A stretch of 64,000 bases of DNA, from positions 1,116,001 to 1,180,000 of the forward strand of contig JADJXT010000001.1 in assembly GCA_016720115.1 (NCBI GenBank), read 5' to 3'. The notes under the pieces are model-generated. The model was not told the DNA's origin and ran no database searches. It was given only the letters and a program-made list of their open reading frames with translations. The DNA comes from Sphingomonadales bacterium. GTDB lineage: Bacteria; Pseudomonadota; Alphaproteobacteria; Sphingomonadales; Sphingomonadaceae. Positions 47,517-56,568 of this stretch are shown piece by piece. A program made the translations under genes and the position numbers. The stretch's first letter is position 1, and the number at the start of each line of letters is the position of its first letter.

Positions 47517-48212
47517 ATGCGGCGCTTCTGGAAACAGGTTAGCCTTGAACAGGGCACTTATGGGCATGCGATAAGGCTCGACGCGCGCGCGCTGAAAACG
47601 CCGATGCGCAACGAACTCTATCTGCCGACCAGGCCGCTCGCAGATGCTGTCGTTGCCGAATGGGAAACGGTAGGCGAGGTAATCGACCCGGCTGCCATGC
47701 CGATGACAGGCTTTGCCAATGCGGCGATCGACCATGTCGCCCCTGATCGCGCGGCATTTGCCGCGTCCATCGCCGCTTATGCCGAAAGCGATGCCTTTTG
47801 CTATCGTGCCGAGCCTGACGAACCATTGGCGGCAAAACAGGCCGAGATTTGGGATCCCTGGCTGGATTGGGCGCGCGGGCGTTACGACGTCTCTTTCCAG
47901 ATTGTGCATGGCGTGTTGCACAAGCCCCAGCCCGAAACGACGCTGGAGAAATTGCGCGCCGCAGTTGTGGCACGCGGCACATTTGAACTGGCGGCCATGG
48001 CCAAGCTCGCCCACCTGACCGGATCGCTGGTCGCAGTTCTGGCTATAGTCGAGCAGGCAGGCGATGCCCAAAGCCTGTGGCAGGCAACATGCCTTGAGGA
48101 GTTGTGGCAGGAGCAGAATTGGGGCGCGGATTACTGGGCACAAAAGAACCGCGCCGATCGTGAGGCCGAATTTCTTGGCGCCGCGCGATTTCTTGATTTG
48201 CTGCGCGCTTAG
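47517..48212 (+). CDS. ATP12 family chaperone for F1-ATPase assembly
   Basis: The 231-aa protein shows the ATP12 pattern: KQVSLEQGTYGHAIRLDARA, LKTPMRNELYLPTRPLADAV, VVAEWETVGEVIDPAAMPMT, GFANAAIDHV, then ESDAFCYRAEPDEPLAAKQA, EIWDPWLDWARGRYDVSFQI and the C-terminal QKNRADREAEFLGAARFLDL. ATP12 binds the alpha subunit during F1 assembly; bacterial homologues are typical of alphaproteobacteria. The gene meets gmk tail-to-tail with overlapping stops. Confidence 0.88.
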   Translation: MRRFWKQVSLEQGTYGHAIRLDARALKTPMRNELYLPTRPLADAVVAEWETVGEVIDPAAMPMTGFANAAIDHVAPDRAAFAASIAAYAESDAFCYRAEPDEPLAAKQAEIWDPWLDWARGRYDVSFQIVHGVLHKPQPETTLEKLRAAVVARGTFELAAMAKLAHLTGSLVAVLAIVEQAGDAQSLWQATCLEELWQEQNWGADYWAQKNRADREAEFLGAARFLDLLRA

Positions 48213-48850
48213 CTCGCAACGAGATCGCGGACGAAACCGATCAGGCCCTTTTGCCGACGGCGCTTTAAACGCTCAGCAGTCAAAATCTGCCGCACCTGCG
48301 CAAAGCAGCGGTCAACATCGTCGTTGATGAGAACATAATCATAGCCATCCCAGTGGCCGATTTCGGATTTTGCCCGCGCCATGCGTTCGTCAATCACGGC
48401 ATCGCTATCCTGCGCGCGCGCATGCAGCCGCCGTTCGAGTTCTTCGATCGACGGCGGCAGGATGAAAACGCGAACAACGTCTGGCCCGGCTTCCTGATAG
48501 AGTTGCTGCGCCCCCTGCCAGTCGATATCGAACAGCACATCGCGGCCTGCGGCCAGTTCGGCCTCTACCGGCTCTTTCGGCGTGCCGTAACGGTGGCCAA
48601 AGACATGCGCCCATTCAAGGAATTCGCCGTTGGCCGCCATTGCCTTGAAAGTCGGCACATCGGTGAAATGATAGTGCACCCCATCAATCTCGCCGGGGCG
48701 GGGGGGGCGGGTGGTGTAACTGACCGATAGCGCGATCTGCGGTTCCGCCTCCAGCAGCATCCGCGACAATGTCGATTTGCCCGCGCCCGAAGGCGAGGAA
48801 AGCACGAACAAGAGCCCGCGGCGTTCGAGTTGGTTGTGGGAACCGGCCAT
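48209..48850 (-). CDS. gmk: Guanylate kinase
   Basis: The 213-aa enzyme starts MAGSHNQLERRGLLFVLSSP. The P-loop is SSPSGAGKSTLSRML, followed by SVSYTTRPPRPGEIDGVHYH (GMP-binding) and VLFDIDWQGAQQL. The end carries the usual NDDVDRCFAQVRQIL segment. Gmk phosphorylates GMP to GDP with ATP. An in-frame longer start at 48958 would add an improbable leader across a repeat. The frame is intact. Confidence 0.93.
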   Translation of the reverse strand: MAGSHNQLERRGLLFVLSSPSGAGKSTLSRMLLEAEPQIALSVSYTTRPPRPGEIDGVHYHFTDVPTFKAMAANGEFLEWAHVFGHRYGTPKEPVEAELAAGRDVLFDIDWQGAQQLYQEAGPDVVRVFILPPSIEELERRLHARAQDSDAVIDERMARAKSEIGHWDGYDYVLINDDVDRCFAQVRQILTAERLKRRRQKGLIGFVRDLVAS

Positions 48851-48914
48851 AGCCGCTACTGGTCGAAGAGAGGGCAGGGCGTCAAGCGGGTTTTGGCAAT
48901 GCAGCCGCTTGAAT

Positions 48915-48995
48915 TTCCGTTCGTGTCGAGCGTAGTCGAGACACCTTTCGGCGCGCATTACTTCAATGCCTCTCGACTTCGCTCGAGGCGAACGG
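48915..48995. repeat. REP-like pair of inverted units
   Basis: GTTCGTGTCGAGCGTAGTCG at 48919 (ending GAGACACC) and, inverted, CCTCTCGACTTCGCTCGAGG at 48969 (ending CGAACGG) are imperfect palindromes facing each other between the divergent gmk and DUF2585 genes. Such TCGA-rich hairpins ending in GAACGG are typical of REP elements in this bacterial group. Confidence 0.6.
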
Positions 48996-49029
48996 CGTGA
49001 AAAGATGGTTTTTGGGGAGAGTTTCTCGC

Positions 49030-49638
49030 ATGAATTGGCCGCTTCGGATCAGCAAGTTCAGCGCACTCATCGCCTTGTTGCTGGTCGTGATTATCGGAGG
49101 GATATTATGGTCAATGGGCCGCCCGCCAATCTGTTCCTGTGGCGATGTCAAACTGCTCCACCTCGTCGTGCAATCGAGCGAAAACAGCCAGCATCTGGCG
49201 GACTGGTACACGCCGAGCCACATCATCCACGGCTTCCTGTTTTACGGTGCCGGATATTTGCTGCGCCGCAAATGGCCCGCGCTTTTCCCGCTGGGCGTTG
49301 CGGTGGCGCTTGCCATATTGGTGGAAGGTGCATGGGAGATTGTCGAAAACTCTTCCGTCATCATTGATCGCTATCGTGAGGTGACGATTTCCTATGGCTA
49401 CGCCGGTGACAGCATCGTCAATTCGCTCGCCGACATTGCCTGGATGATATTCGGCTTTTTCCTTGCCTCGCGCCTGCCATGGAAGGCGACGCTGGCGCTG
49501 GGGCTTGCGATGGAATTGTTCGTCGGCTGGATGATCCGCGACAATCTGGCGCTCAACATATTGATGCTGACGGCACCGCTGGAAAGCGTGAAGGAATGGC
49601 AGGCCGGGGCGAGCGGTTATTGGGTGACGGGGAAATAG
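49030..49638 (+). CDS. DUF2585 membrane protein
   Basis: GGGGAGAG at about 49014 supports the ATG at 49030. The 202-aa product has four to five membrane helices (FSALIALLLVVIIGGILWSM, FLFYGAGYLLRRKWPALFPL, GVAVALAILVEGAWEIVENS, ADIAWMIFGFFLASRLPW). It has the family features ADWYTPSHIIHGFLFYG and YGYAGDSIVNSLAD, with conserved His, Glu and Asp residues near the membrane. DUF2585 (UPF0314) proteins are alphaproteobacterial and have no known function. Confidence 0.85.
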   Translation: MNWPLRISKFSALIALLLVVIIGGILWSMGRPPICSCGDVKLLHLVVQSSENSQHLADWYTPSHIIHGFLFYGAGYLLRRKWPALFPLGVAVALAILVEGAWEIVENSSVIIDRYREVTISYGYAGDSIVNSLADIAWMIFGFFLASRLPWKATLALGLAMELFVGWMIRDNLALNILMLTAPLESVKEWQAGASGYWVTGK

Positions 49639-49681
49639 TCAGCTAAAAACCCAATTTCAGCCGCACGATCAAACGGTTGCT

Positions 49682-49753
49682 TTACACGCCTCCGGGCAGG
49701 CCTGCCGCATCGGGCGCTGCCGTGGCGAAGGACAGGAAAATCGCAAGAATCAT
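49682..49753 (-). CDS. Possible 23-aa peptide
   Basis: The minus strand reads MILAIFLSFATAAPDAAGLP and three more residues to a TAA, preceded by AAAGG seven bases before the ATG. It looks like a bare signal-peptide-like hydrophobic leader. There is no homology support; it may be a decayed gene start or nothing. Confidence 0.25.
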   Translation of the reverse strand: MILAIFLSFATAAPDAAGLPGGV

Positions 49754-49787
49754 CGCGCAGCCTTTCACTCGGCCATAGGCGTCGAGA

Positions 49788-49985
49788 TCAGGCTTTGCGC
49801 CTCTTTCGCTTGTCGTACACAGTCTTTGCCAGCAGCGCGCCGCCGACAAGCAGAGCCCCGGGGATTGATCGCGTTGCAATCCGCGTTGCAGCGATGCCAA
49901 GGCCAGCGCCCAAAATCCCGTGGCCGCGCCTGCGCCCGACGGCCTCTCCGACAACGGCTCCGGCAATGGTTTTCAACAGGGGCAT
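49788..49985 (-). CDS. Small glycine-rich hypothetical protein
   Basis: The ATG at 49985 follows AAAGGAG. The 65-aa product reads PLLKTIAGAVVGEAVGRRRG, HGILGAGLGIAATRIATRSI, PGALLVGGALLAKTVYDKRK. It is a glycine/alanine-rich amphipathic or single-pass membrane protein with a basic tail. Similar short proteins occur in sphingomonads without assigned function. The gene lies 37 bases downstream of fumC on the same strand. Confidence 0.6.
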   Translation of the reverse strand: MPLLKTIAGAVVGEAVGRRRGHGILGAGLGIAATRIATRSIPGALLVGGALLAKTVYDKRKRRKA

Positions 49986-50022
49986 GTGGATAACTCCTTT
50001 TTCCACAGGGTGGTGTGGATAA

Positions 50023-51410
<1,388 letters not shown>

Positions 51411-51414
<4 letters not shown>

Positions 51415-51884
51415 TTCTTCCGCCCGAAATCCACCGTCACAACGTTCGAGCCGTCCTCCTGCTCGACACTCGGACCGTCATTTTCCGCTTTGTCGTGCGG
51501 TTCCGGGCCGGATTCGGCATCGACATGGAATTGCAGCGCGAAATCGACGGCCGGGTCGACAAAGGCGGTGATGGCGGAGAAGGGGATGTGCAGGTGCGCC
51601 GGAACCTGGCTGAATGACAGGCCAACCTCGAAATAATCCTCGCCGACCTTCAGGTCCCAATATTTGTGCTGCATCACAACGGTCATTTCATCGGGGAAAC
51701 GCTCCATCAGATGCACCGGGATGGCAACGCCGGCCGCGCGCGTCTTGAAGGTGATGTAGAAATGATGGTCGCCGGGAAGGCCGCTGACGGCTATTTCACC
51801 CAGCACGCGACCAACCACTGCGCGCAAGGCTTCCTGCACGACATCGTCATAGGGAATCAGGCTGTCTGTGGCGTCGTCGCTCAT
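51411..51884 (-). CDS. sspB: ClpXP adaptor SspB
   Basis: The preferred start is MSDDATDSLIPYDDVVQEAL at 51884 (157 aa). The substrate-binding fold shows DHHFYITFKTRAAGVAIPVH, LMERFPDEMTVVMQHKYWDL and YFEVGLSFSQVPAHLHIPFS. The acidic linker and the terminal NVVTVDFGRKK are the usual ClpX-docking (XB) tail. SspB delivers ssrA-tagged and other proteins to ClpXP; alphaproteobacterial members are recognised as a distinct branch. The gene precedes fumC with a four-base overlap and is divergent from hisB. Confidence 0.9.
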
Positions 51885-51988
51885 GCGCGCCTTGGTGGAC
51901 TGACCGCGCGTTGAAATCAAGATGAACTTTAGCCGCGGAAAGGCGCGCAGGCTTGCACTCGGCCATTATCGGCCTATAGCGCACAGCC

Positions 51989-52582
51989 ATGCGCACCGCC
52001 TCGATCAACCGGAACACCAAGGAAACCGAAATTGCGGTCGGGGTGAATCTCGACGGCACCGGACAATATGATATTTCGACCGGAATCGGCTTTCTCGATC
52101 ATATGATCGAGCAGTTTTCGCGCCATTCGATGATCGATATTATATGCCGCATCAAGGGCGACCTGCATGTCGACCAGCACCACACGGCAGAGGATAGCGC
52201 GATTGCCATCGGGCAGGCGATCCTGAAGGCGCTGGGCGACAAGGGCGGGATCATGCGTTATGGCAGCGCCTATTCGCCGATGGATGAGACGCTGAGCCGC
52301 GTGGCGCTCGATATTTCGGGGCGGCCCTATTTCGTGTGGAAGGCAGGCTTCACACAGGAACGGCTTGGCGAGATGGATACCGAGCTGTTCGAGCACTGGT
52401 TCCATTCGATTGCCGATGCCGTAGGGCTGACGCTGCATATCGAGCTGCTTTACGGCAAGAACAACCACCATATTGCCGAGAGCATCTATAAGGGCTTTGC
52501 CCGCGCGATGCGGCAGGCGGTGGAGATCGACCCGCGCAAGGGCGGCGCTATCCCTTCGACCAAGGGGATATTGGGTGGCTGA
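51989..52582 (+). CDS. hisB: Imidazoleglycerol-phosphate dehydratase
   Basis: The 197-aa enzyme has the metal-binding motifs DQHHTAEDSAIAIGQA (HHTAED) and YGKNNHHIAESIYKGFARAM, together with GIGFLDHMIEQFSRHSMIDI. It catalyses the sixth step of histidine biosynthesis. It is monofunctional, as in most alphaproteobacteria, without the HisN-like phosphatase domain of E. coli. It is first in a hisB-H-A-F operon and overlaps hisH. Confidence 0.95.
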   Translation: MRTASINRNTKETEIAVGVNLDGTGQYDISTGIGFLDHMIEQFSRHSMIDIICRIKGDLHVDQHHTAEDSAIAIGQAILKALGDKGGIMRYGSAYSPMDETLSRVALDISGRPYFVWKAGFTQERLGEMDTELFEHWFHSIADAVGLTLHIELLYGKNNHHIAESIYKGFARAMRQAVEIDPRKGGAIPSTKGILGG

Positions 52583-53192
52583 GAGCATCGCGCTGATCGA
52601 TTATGGCGCGGGCAATCTCCAGTCAGTTCGAAACGCGCTGAAGGCTGCAGGGGCGGCAGACATTGCCGTCACCGCCGATCCCGACGCGGTGGCGCGGTCG
52701 GGGCGTGTCGTGCTCCCCGGCGTCGGGGCGTTTGCGCATTGCATGGAAGGCGTCTCGGGCATCGACGGGATGATCGAGGCACTGGAGCAACGCGTATTGC
52801 GCGATGGGGCGCCGTTTCTGGGTATTTGCGTCGGGATGCAACTCCTCGCCGATGAAGGGGTCGAGCATGGCAGCACCAGGGGGCTGGGCTGGATAAGCGG
52901 CACGGTGCGCGCAATCGAGCCGACACCGGGCCTGAAAGTGCCGCATATGGGCTGGAACGATGTGAGCCCGTCGCGCCCGCACCCCGTCGTCGAACGCGGC
53001 GAGGCCTATTTCCTCCACGGCTATCATTTCGACGCATCTGACCCGGACGATGTACTCGCGACCACCGATCATGGCGGCCCACGCGTCGCGGCGGTGGCAA
53101 AGGACAATATCCTCGGGGTGCAATTTCACCCCGAAAAGAGCCAGAACTATGGAATAGCAACCCTCGCCCGCTTTCTGGAGTGGATGCCGTGA
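52575..53192 (+). CDS. hisH: Imidazole glycerol phosphate synthase, glutaminase subunit
   Basis: A GTG start overlaps the hisB end. The 205-aa class I glutaminase has ALIDYGAGNLQSVRNALKAA, the nucleophilic cysteine in PFLGICVGMQLLADEG, and the His-Glu pair in LGVQFHPEKSQNYG. It supplies ammonia to HisF, encoded two genes downstream. The frame is intact. Confidence 0.95.
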   Translation: MAESIALIDYGAGNLQSVRNALKAAGAADIAVTADPDAVARSGRVVLPGVGAFAHCMEGVSGIDGMIEALEQRVLRDGAPFLGICVGMQLLADEGVEHGSTRGLGWISGTVRAIEPTPGLKVPHMGWNDVSPSRPHPVVERGEAYFLHGYHFDASDPDDVLATTDHGGPRVAAVAKDNILGVQFHPEKSQNYGIATLARFLEWMP

Positions 53193-53217
53193 TAGCTACT
53201 GCATATTGTCTTAGGTT

Positions 53218-53250
53218 CTTCGGGTGAGTCCAATTTGATGTCACCCGAAG
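53218..53250 (+). repeat. Hairpin between hisH and hisA
   Basis: CTTCGGGTGA and TCACCCGAAG form a perfect 10-bp stem with a 13-nt loop, flanked by GGTT(CTT) and (AAG)AACC that extend the symmetry. There is no T-tract. It may adjust expression within the operon or be a repeat element. Confidence 0.55.
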
Positions 53251-53281
53251 CACCAAAGAACCAAAGCAGAAAGAAGGGTTT

Positions 53282-54010
53282 ATGATAGTCTTTCCCGCAA
53301 TCGATCTCAAAGGCGGCCAGGTCGTCCGCCTTGCCGAGGGTGATATGGACCGGGCGACGGTCTATGCCGACGATCCGGCGGCGCAGGCGCTGCTCTTCGC
53401 CGAGGCTGGGGCGGAACATCTGCATGTCGTCGATCTCGATGGCGCCTTTGCGGGCAAGCCCGAAAATGCAGAGGCGGTCGAATATATCATCGAGAATTTC
53501 CCCGGCTATGTGCAACTGGGCGGCGGCATCCGTAACCGCGAGACGGTGGAGCGCTGGTTCGATCTGGGCGTCGCGCGGCTTGTGATCGGCACGGCGGCGC
53601 TCAAAGACCCACAGTTCGTCAAGGATATGGCGCGCGAATTCGAAAATGGCATCGTCGTTGCCGTCGATGCGCGCGACGGCTTTGTTGCGACCGAGGGCTG
53701 GGCGGAAAAATCGGATATGCCGGTGATTGATCTGGCCCGCCGGTTCGAGGATGCAGGCGTTGCCAGCCTGCTATTCACCGATGTCGGACGCGACGGGATG
53801 CTGACCGGCTGCAACATCGACGCGACGGTCAATCTCGCGCGTTCGGTCAATATTCCGGTGATAGCCAGCGGCGGCGTGAAGGGCATCGACGAAATCCACG
53901 TCCTTGCGCTGCACGCGCAGGACGGGATAGAGGGCGTGATTACCGGGCGCGCAATTTATGACGGGCGGCTGGATCTGGCGACTGCGATCAGGATGGCAAA
54001 TCGGGGATGA
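53282..54010 (+). CDS. hisA: Phosphoribosylformimino-AICAR ribotide isomerase
   Basis: The 242-aa TIM barrel starts MIVFPAIDLKGGQVVRLAEG with catalytic Asp8. It has YVQLGGGIRNRETVERWFDL, LLFTDVGRDGMLTGCNIDAT with the second Asp, and IPVIASGGVKGIDEI. It isomerises ProFAR to PRFAR. It overlaps hisF by four bases. Confidence 0.95.
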   Translation: MIVFPAIDLKGGQVVRLAEGDMDRATVYADDPAAQALLFAEAGAEHLHVVDLDGAFAGKPENAEAVEYIIENFPGYVQLGGGIRNRETVERWFDLGVARLVIGTAALKDPQFVKDMAREFENGIVVAVDARDGFVATEGWAEKSDMPVIDLARRFEDAGVASLLFTDVGRDGMLTGCNIDATVNLARSVNIPVIASGGVKGIDEIHVLALHAQDGIEGVITGRAIYDGRLDLATAIRMANRG

Positions 54011-54774
54011 CCGTCCGCATCCGCGTCATTCCCTGTCTCGACGTTGCCAATGGCCGGGTGGTCAAGGGCGTCAATTTCGTCGATCTCAAGGACGCCGGCG
54101 ATCCGGTCGAGCAGGCCAAGGCCTATGATGCGGCGGGCGCGGATGAACTTTGCTTCCTCGACATAACCGCCAGCCATGAGGGGCGCGACACGATCCTCGA
54201 TGTTGTTCGCCGTACCGCCGAAGTCTGCTTCATGCCGCTGACCGTTGGCGGCGGGGTGCGGAGCAGCGAGGATGCGCGCGCGTTGCTGCTCGCAGGGGCC
54301 GACAAGGTTGCTGTAAACAGCGCGGCGGTCGCCCGGCCCGAAGTGGTGGCTGACATCGCGGAGCGCTTCGGCAGCCAGTGCGTCGTCGCCTCGGTCGATG
54401 CAAAGCGTTGGTCGGACGGGCGCGATGGCTGGGAGATTTTCACCCATGGCGGGCGCAAGCCGACCGGGATCGATGCCGTCGAACATGCGCTGAAGCTGGC
54501 CGAACTGGGTGCGGGCGAACTGCTGGTCACCAGCATGGACCGCGACGGCACGAAAATCGGCTTCGATCTCGATCTAACCCGCACGATTGCCGATGCCGTC
54601 GATGTGCCCGTAATCGCCAGCGGCGGGGTGGGCACGCTCGACCATCTGGTCGAAGGCGTGACCAAAGGCCATGCGAGCGCGGTGCTTGCTGCTTCCATCT
54701 TCCATTTCGGCACCTACAGCATCGCCGAAGCCCATGCGGCGCTCAGAGCGGCGGGATTGCCCGCACGCGGTTGA
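54007..54774 (+). CDS. hisF: Imidazole glycerol phosphate synthase, cyclase subunit
   Basis: The 255-aa barrel has the catalytic aspartates in RVIPCLDVANGRVVKGVNFV and CVVASVDAKRWSDGRDGWEI, plus LPLTVGGGVRSSEDARALL-like phosphate-binding segments and VPVIASGGVGTLDHLVEGVT. With HisH it forms imidazole glycerol phosphate and AICAR. hisE, which often follows in alphaproteobacteria, is absent; a convergent gene comes instead. Confidence 0.95.
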   Translation: MTVRIRVIPCLDVANGRVVKGVNFVDLKDAGDPVEQAKAYDAAGADELCFLDITASHEGRDTILDVVRRTAEVCFMPLTVGGGVRSSEDARALLLAGADKVAVNSAAVARPEVVADIAERFGSQCVVASVDAKRWSDGRDGWEIFTHGGRKPTGIDAVEHALKLAELGAGELLVTSMDRDGTKIGFDLDLTRTIADAVDVPVIASGGVGTLDHLVEGVTKGHASAVLAASIFHFGTYSIAEAHAALRAAGLPARG

Positions 54775-54792
54775 TCGACGCGCGGCGCTGCT

Positions 54793-55164
54793 TCAGACCT
54801 GCGACGATTTTTCCCATGCGAGCGTCGCCAGAGCCTTGAAATCGCTTTCGCGCAAAAAGGTAGCAAAACCGGCGGCGAGCCCGTTCAAATCCAGCTTCCG
54901 CGCTTTCGGGGTTTCGACATAGGCATCGCAGAGCTTTCGAAAGGCGGCATCGCCCATTGCGCGCCGCAGTTCGGAAAACGCATGTTCCAGGACGCGCAAC
55001 CGCGCGCGGTGGATCGTGGTGGCATGGATGCGAAACGCTTCAATCACACGCTCCGGTGGGCCCTCGAACAGGCCGGGGTCAACGCTGCCCGGGCCTTCAT
55101 TGATCGCATGGATCATCCGCGCTTGCGTCTTGTCAGCTATCGGCATGGCGCGGCGCAGCAGCAA
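54793..55164 (-). CDS. DUF2063 (BufC/HvfC-like) protein, apparently C-terminally short
   Basis: The 123-aa product contains the N-terminal helical domain of the BufC/HvfC family: ERVIEAFRIHATTIHRARLR, VLEHAFSELRRAMGDAAFRK, LCDAYVETPKARKLDLNGLA and AGFATFLRE. It then stops at LATLAWEKSSQV, whereas family members usually continue for another 100 or more residues. Start choices at 55164 and 55146 both overlap the end of the DUF692 gene, so the two are translated together. In bufferin clusters BufC helps BufB recognise and modify the precursor peptide. Confidence 0.7.
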   Translation of the reverse strand: MLLRRAMPIADKTQARMIHAINEGPGSVDPGLFEGPPERVIEAFRIHATTIHRARLRVLEHAFSELRRAMGDAAFRKLCDAYVETPKARKLDLNGLAAGFATFLRESDFKALATLAWEKSSQV

Positions 55165-56011
55165 GGGTGAGCAATCGGTCGGCTTTCTGTGCCTCCGCGA
55201 TCAGCACCGCATATTCAGGGACGTCATTGTCCCATTCGATGATTGTCGGCTTTGGGCCCGCTTGCGCCAGAAAACGCGCAAATCCGTCCCATACGGATGC
55301 CCCAACCGTGCTGGCATGATCGTCGATCAGAAATGTTCCGGCGGAGGTATATTGCGTCGCATGGCCGGAAAGATGCACTTCGGCCACCCAGTCGGGGTCG
55401 ATCCGATCTATCCAGTCGCCCCATGTGCCGCCCAGATTACCGATGGTGACGATGATGTTGTTTATATCGAGCAGCAAACCGCACCCGGTTTGCTGTATCA
55501 GCCGGGCAAGAAATTCCGCCTCGTGCATTTCGCTATGGTGCCAGCCCAGATAGCGTGCCGGGTTCTCGATCCACAGCTGGCGACCAAGCCGATCCTGAAC
55601 AATGTCGATTTGCGTTGCAAAATGGTCGAGCATTTCAGCCGTGTAGGCAATCGGCAGCAAGTCGGGCAGGCGGTTGTGCGCATCGCCTGAAAAACTCAGA
55701 TGATCCGAAACAGCAGCGGGCGGGCAGAGCGCACATAGACGCGCCAGCCGGTCAAGATCGGCCCGGTTCAATCCGTCGGGACTGCCCAGCGATAACCCCA
55801 CCGAATGGAAACTGATGGGGATATGTTCGCCAAAATGCCGGATACGGTCGAGCGCCGCACCGCGCGACGCATTCTCGCCGCTGCCGAAATAATTTTGCGG
55901 ATGCACTTCGATCCAGCCTGGGCCGTCTCCCCTTTGCACCGCGAGCAGGCAATCGTCAAAATGCTGTGCTTTCAGGCTGATTCCGGCGCGGTTCGACGGC
56001 GGGCAGTGCAT
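55133..56011 (-). CDS. DUF692 multinuclear non-haem iron oxidase (BufB-like)
   Basis: The 292-aa TIM-barrel protein begins GISLKAQHFDDCLLAVQRGD and shows IEVHPQNYFG, HIPISFHSVGLSLGSP, AAVSDHLSFSG, LWIENPARYLGWHHSEMHEA, CGLLLDINNIIVTIGNLGGT and VAEVHLSGHATQYTSAGTFL. The conserved His, Glu and Asp residues bind the iron cluster. Members modify cysteines of small precursor peptides (methanobactins, bufferins). No DUF2282-type precursor is seen between this gene and groES or within the pair, so its substrate must be elsewhere. Confidence 0.82.
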   Translation of the reverse strand: MHCPPSNRAGISLKAQHFDDCLLAVQRGDGPGWIEVHPQNYFGSGENASRGAALDRIRHFGEHIPISFHSVGLSLGSPDGLNRADLDRLARLCALCPPAAVSDHLSFSGDAHNRLPDLLPIAYTAEMLDHFATQIDIVQDRLGRQLWIENPARYLGWHHSEMHEAEFLARLIQQTGCGLLLDINNIIVTIGNLGGTWGDWIDRIDPDWVAEVHLSGHATQYTSAGTFLIDDHASTVGASVWDGFARFLAQAGPKPTIIEWDNDVPEYAVLIAEAQKADRLLTLAAAPRHADS

Positions 56012-56071
56012 ATCTGAAACATAGCAGCGTGGCCCGAATGGGGAAGCCTCGATTTTTTCTGAGGCCAGCCC

Positions 56072-56099
56072 TTGACGACGGGCGGCAAATCCCTATTTC
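56072..56099 (+). promoter_or_regulatory. groESL promoter
   Basis: TTGACG and TATTTC are separated by 16 bases and sit immediately upstream of the CIRCE operator, a typical sigma-70 heat-shock promoter arrangement. Confidence 0.6.
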
Positions 56100-56106
56100 G
56101 CGCTCG

Positions 56107-56133
56107 TTAGCACTCGCAAAGAGTGAGTGCTAA
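56107..56133 (+). promoter_or_regulatory. CIRCE operator (HrcA binding site)
   Basis: TTAGCACTC, a 9-base spacer and GAGTGCTAA match the CIRCE consensus exactly. HrcA bound here would repress groESL until heat stress; hrcA itself is outside the window. Confidence 0.95.
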
Positions 56134-56207
56134 TTGTGTTTCAGGCGTCAGGGAGGGCGCTTTTTCGTTCCCCCTTGCGCAATCAACCCAAGCTAGGAAG
56201 GCATGTC

Positions 56208-56495
56208 ATGAAATTTCGTCCGTTGCATGACCGCGTCCTCGTCCGTCGTGTCGAGGCAGAAGAAAAAACCGCTGGCGGGATCATCATCCCCGATAGCGCC
56301 AAGGAAAAGCCGCAAGAAGGCGAAGTCGTCGCTGTTGGCGAAGGCGCGTACAACGAAGATGGCGACCGCATCAAGCCGGACGTCAAGGCTGGTGACAAGA
56401 TCCTGTTCGGCAAATGGTCGGGCACCGAAGTGAAGATCGACGGCGAAGAACTGCTGATCATGAAGGAATCGGACATCCTTGGAATCGTCGGCTGA
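56208..56495 (+). CDS. groS: Co-chaperonin GroES
   Basis: The 95-aa protein starts KFRPLHDRVLVRRVEAEEKT and has the mobile-loop region AGGIIIPDSAKEKPQEGEVV, KAGDKILFGKWSGTEVKIDG and the ending ILGIVG. It caps GroEL. AGGAAGG precedes the ATG. CIRCE lies 75 bases upstream. Confidence 0.96.
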   Translation: MKFRPLHDRVLVRRVEAEEKTAGGIIIPDSAKEKPQEGEVVAVGEGAYNEDGDRIKPDVKAGDKILFGKWSGTEVKIDGEELLIMKESDILGIVG

Positions 56496-56568
56496 CCGAT
56501 AGCCGCATAGGGGGGTGGGTATGCCCTCTACTTTCTGAAGAATCCGCCATTTTTGAAGGAATATGAAC

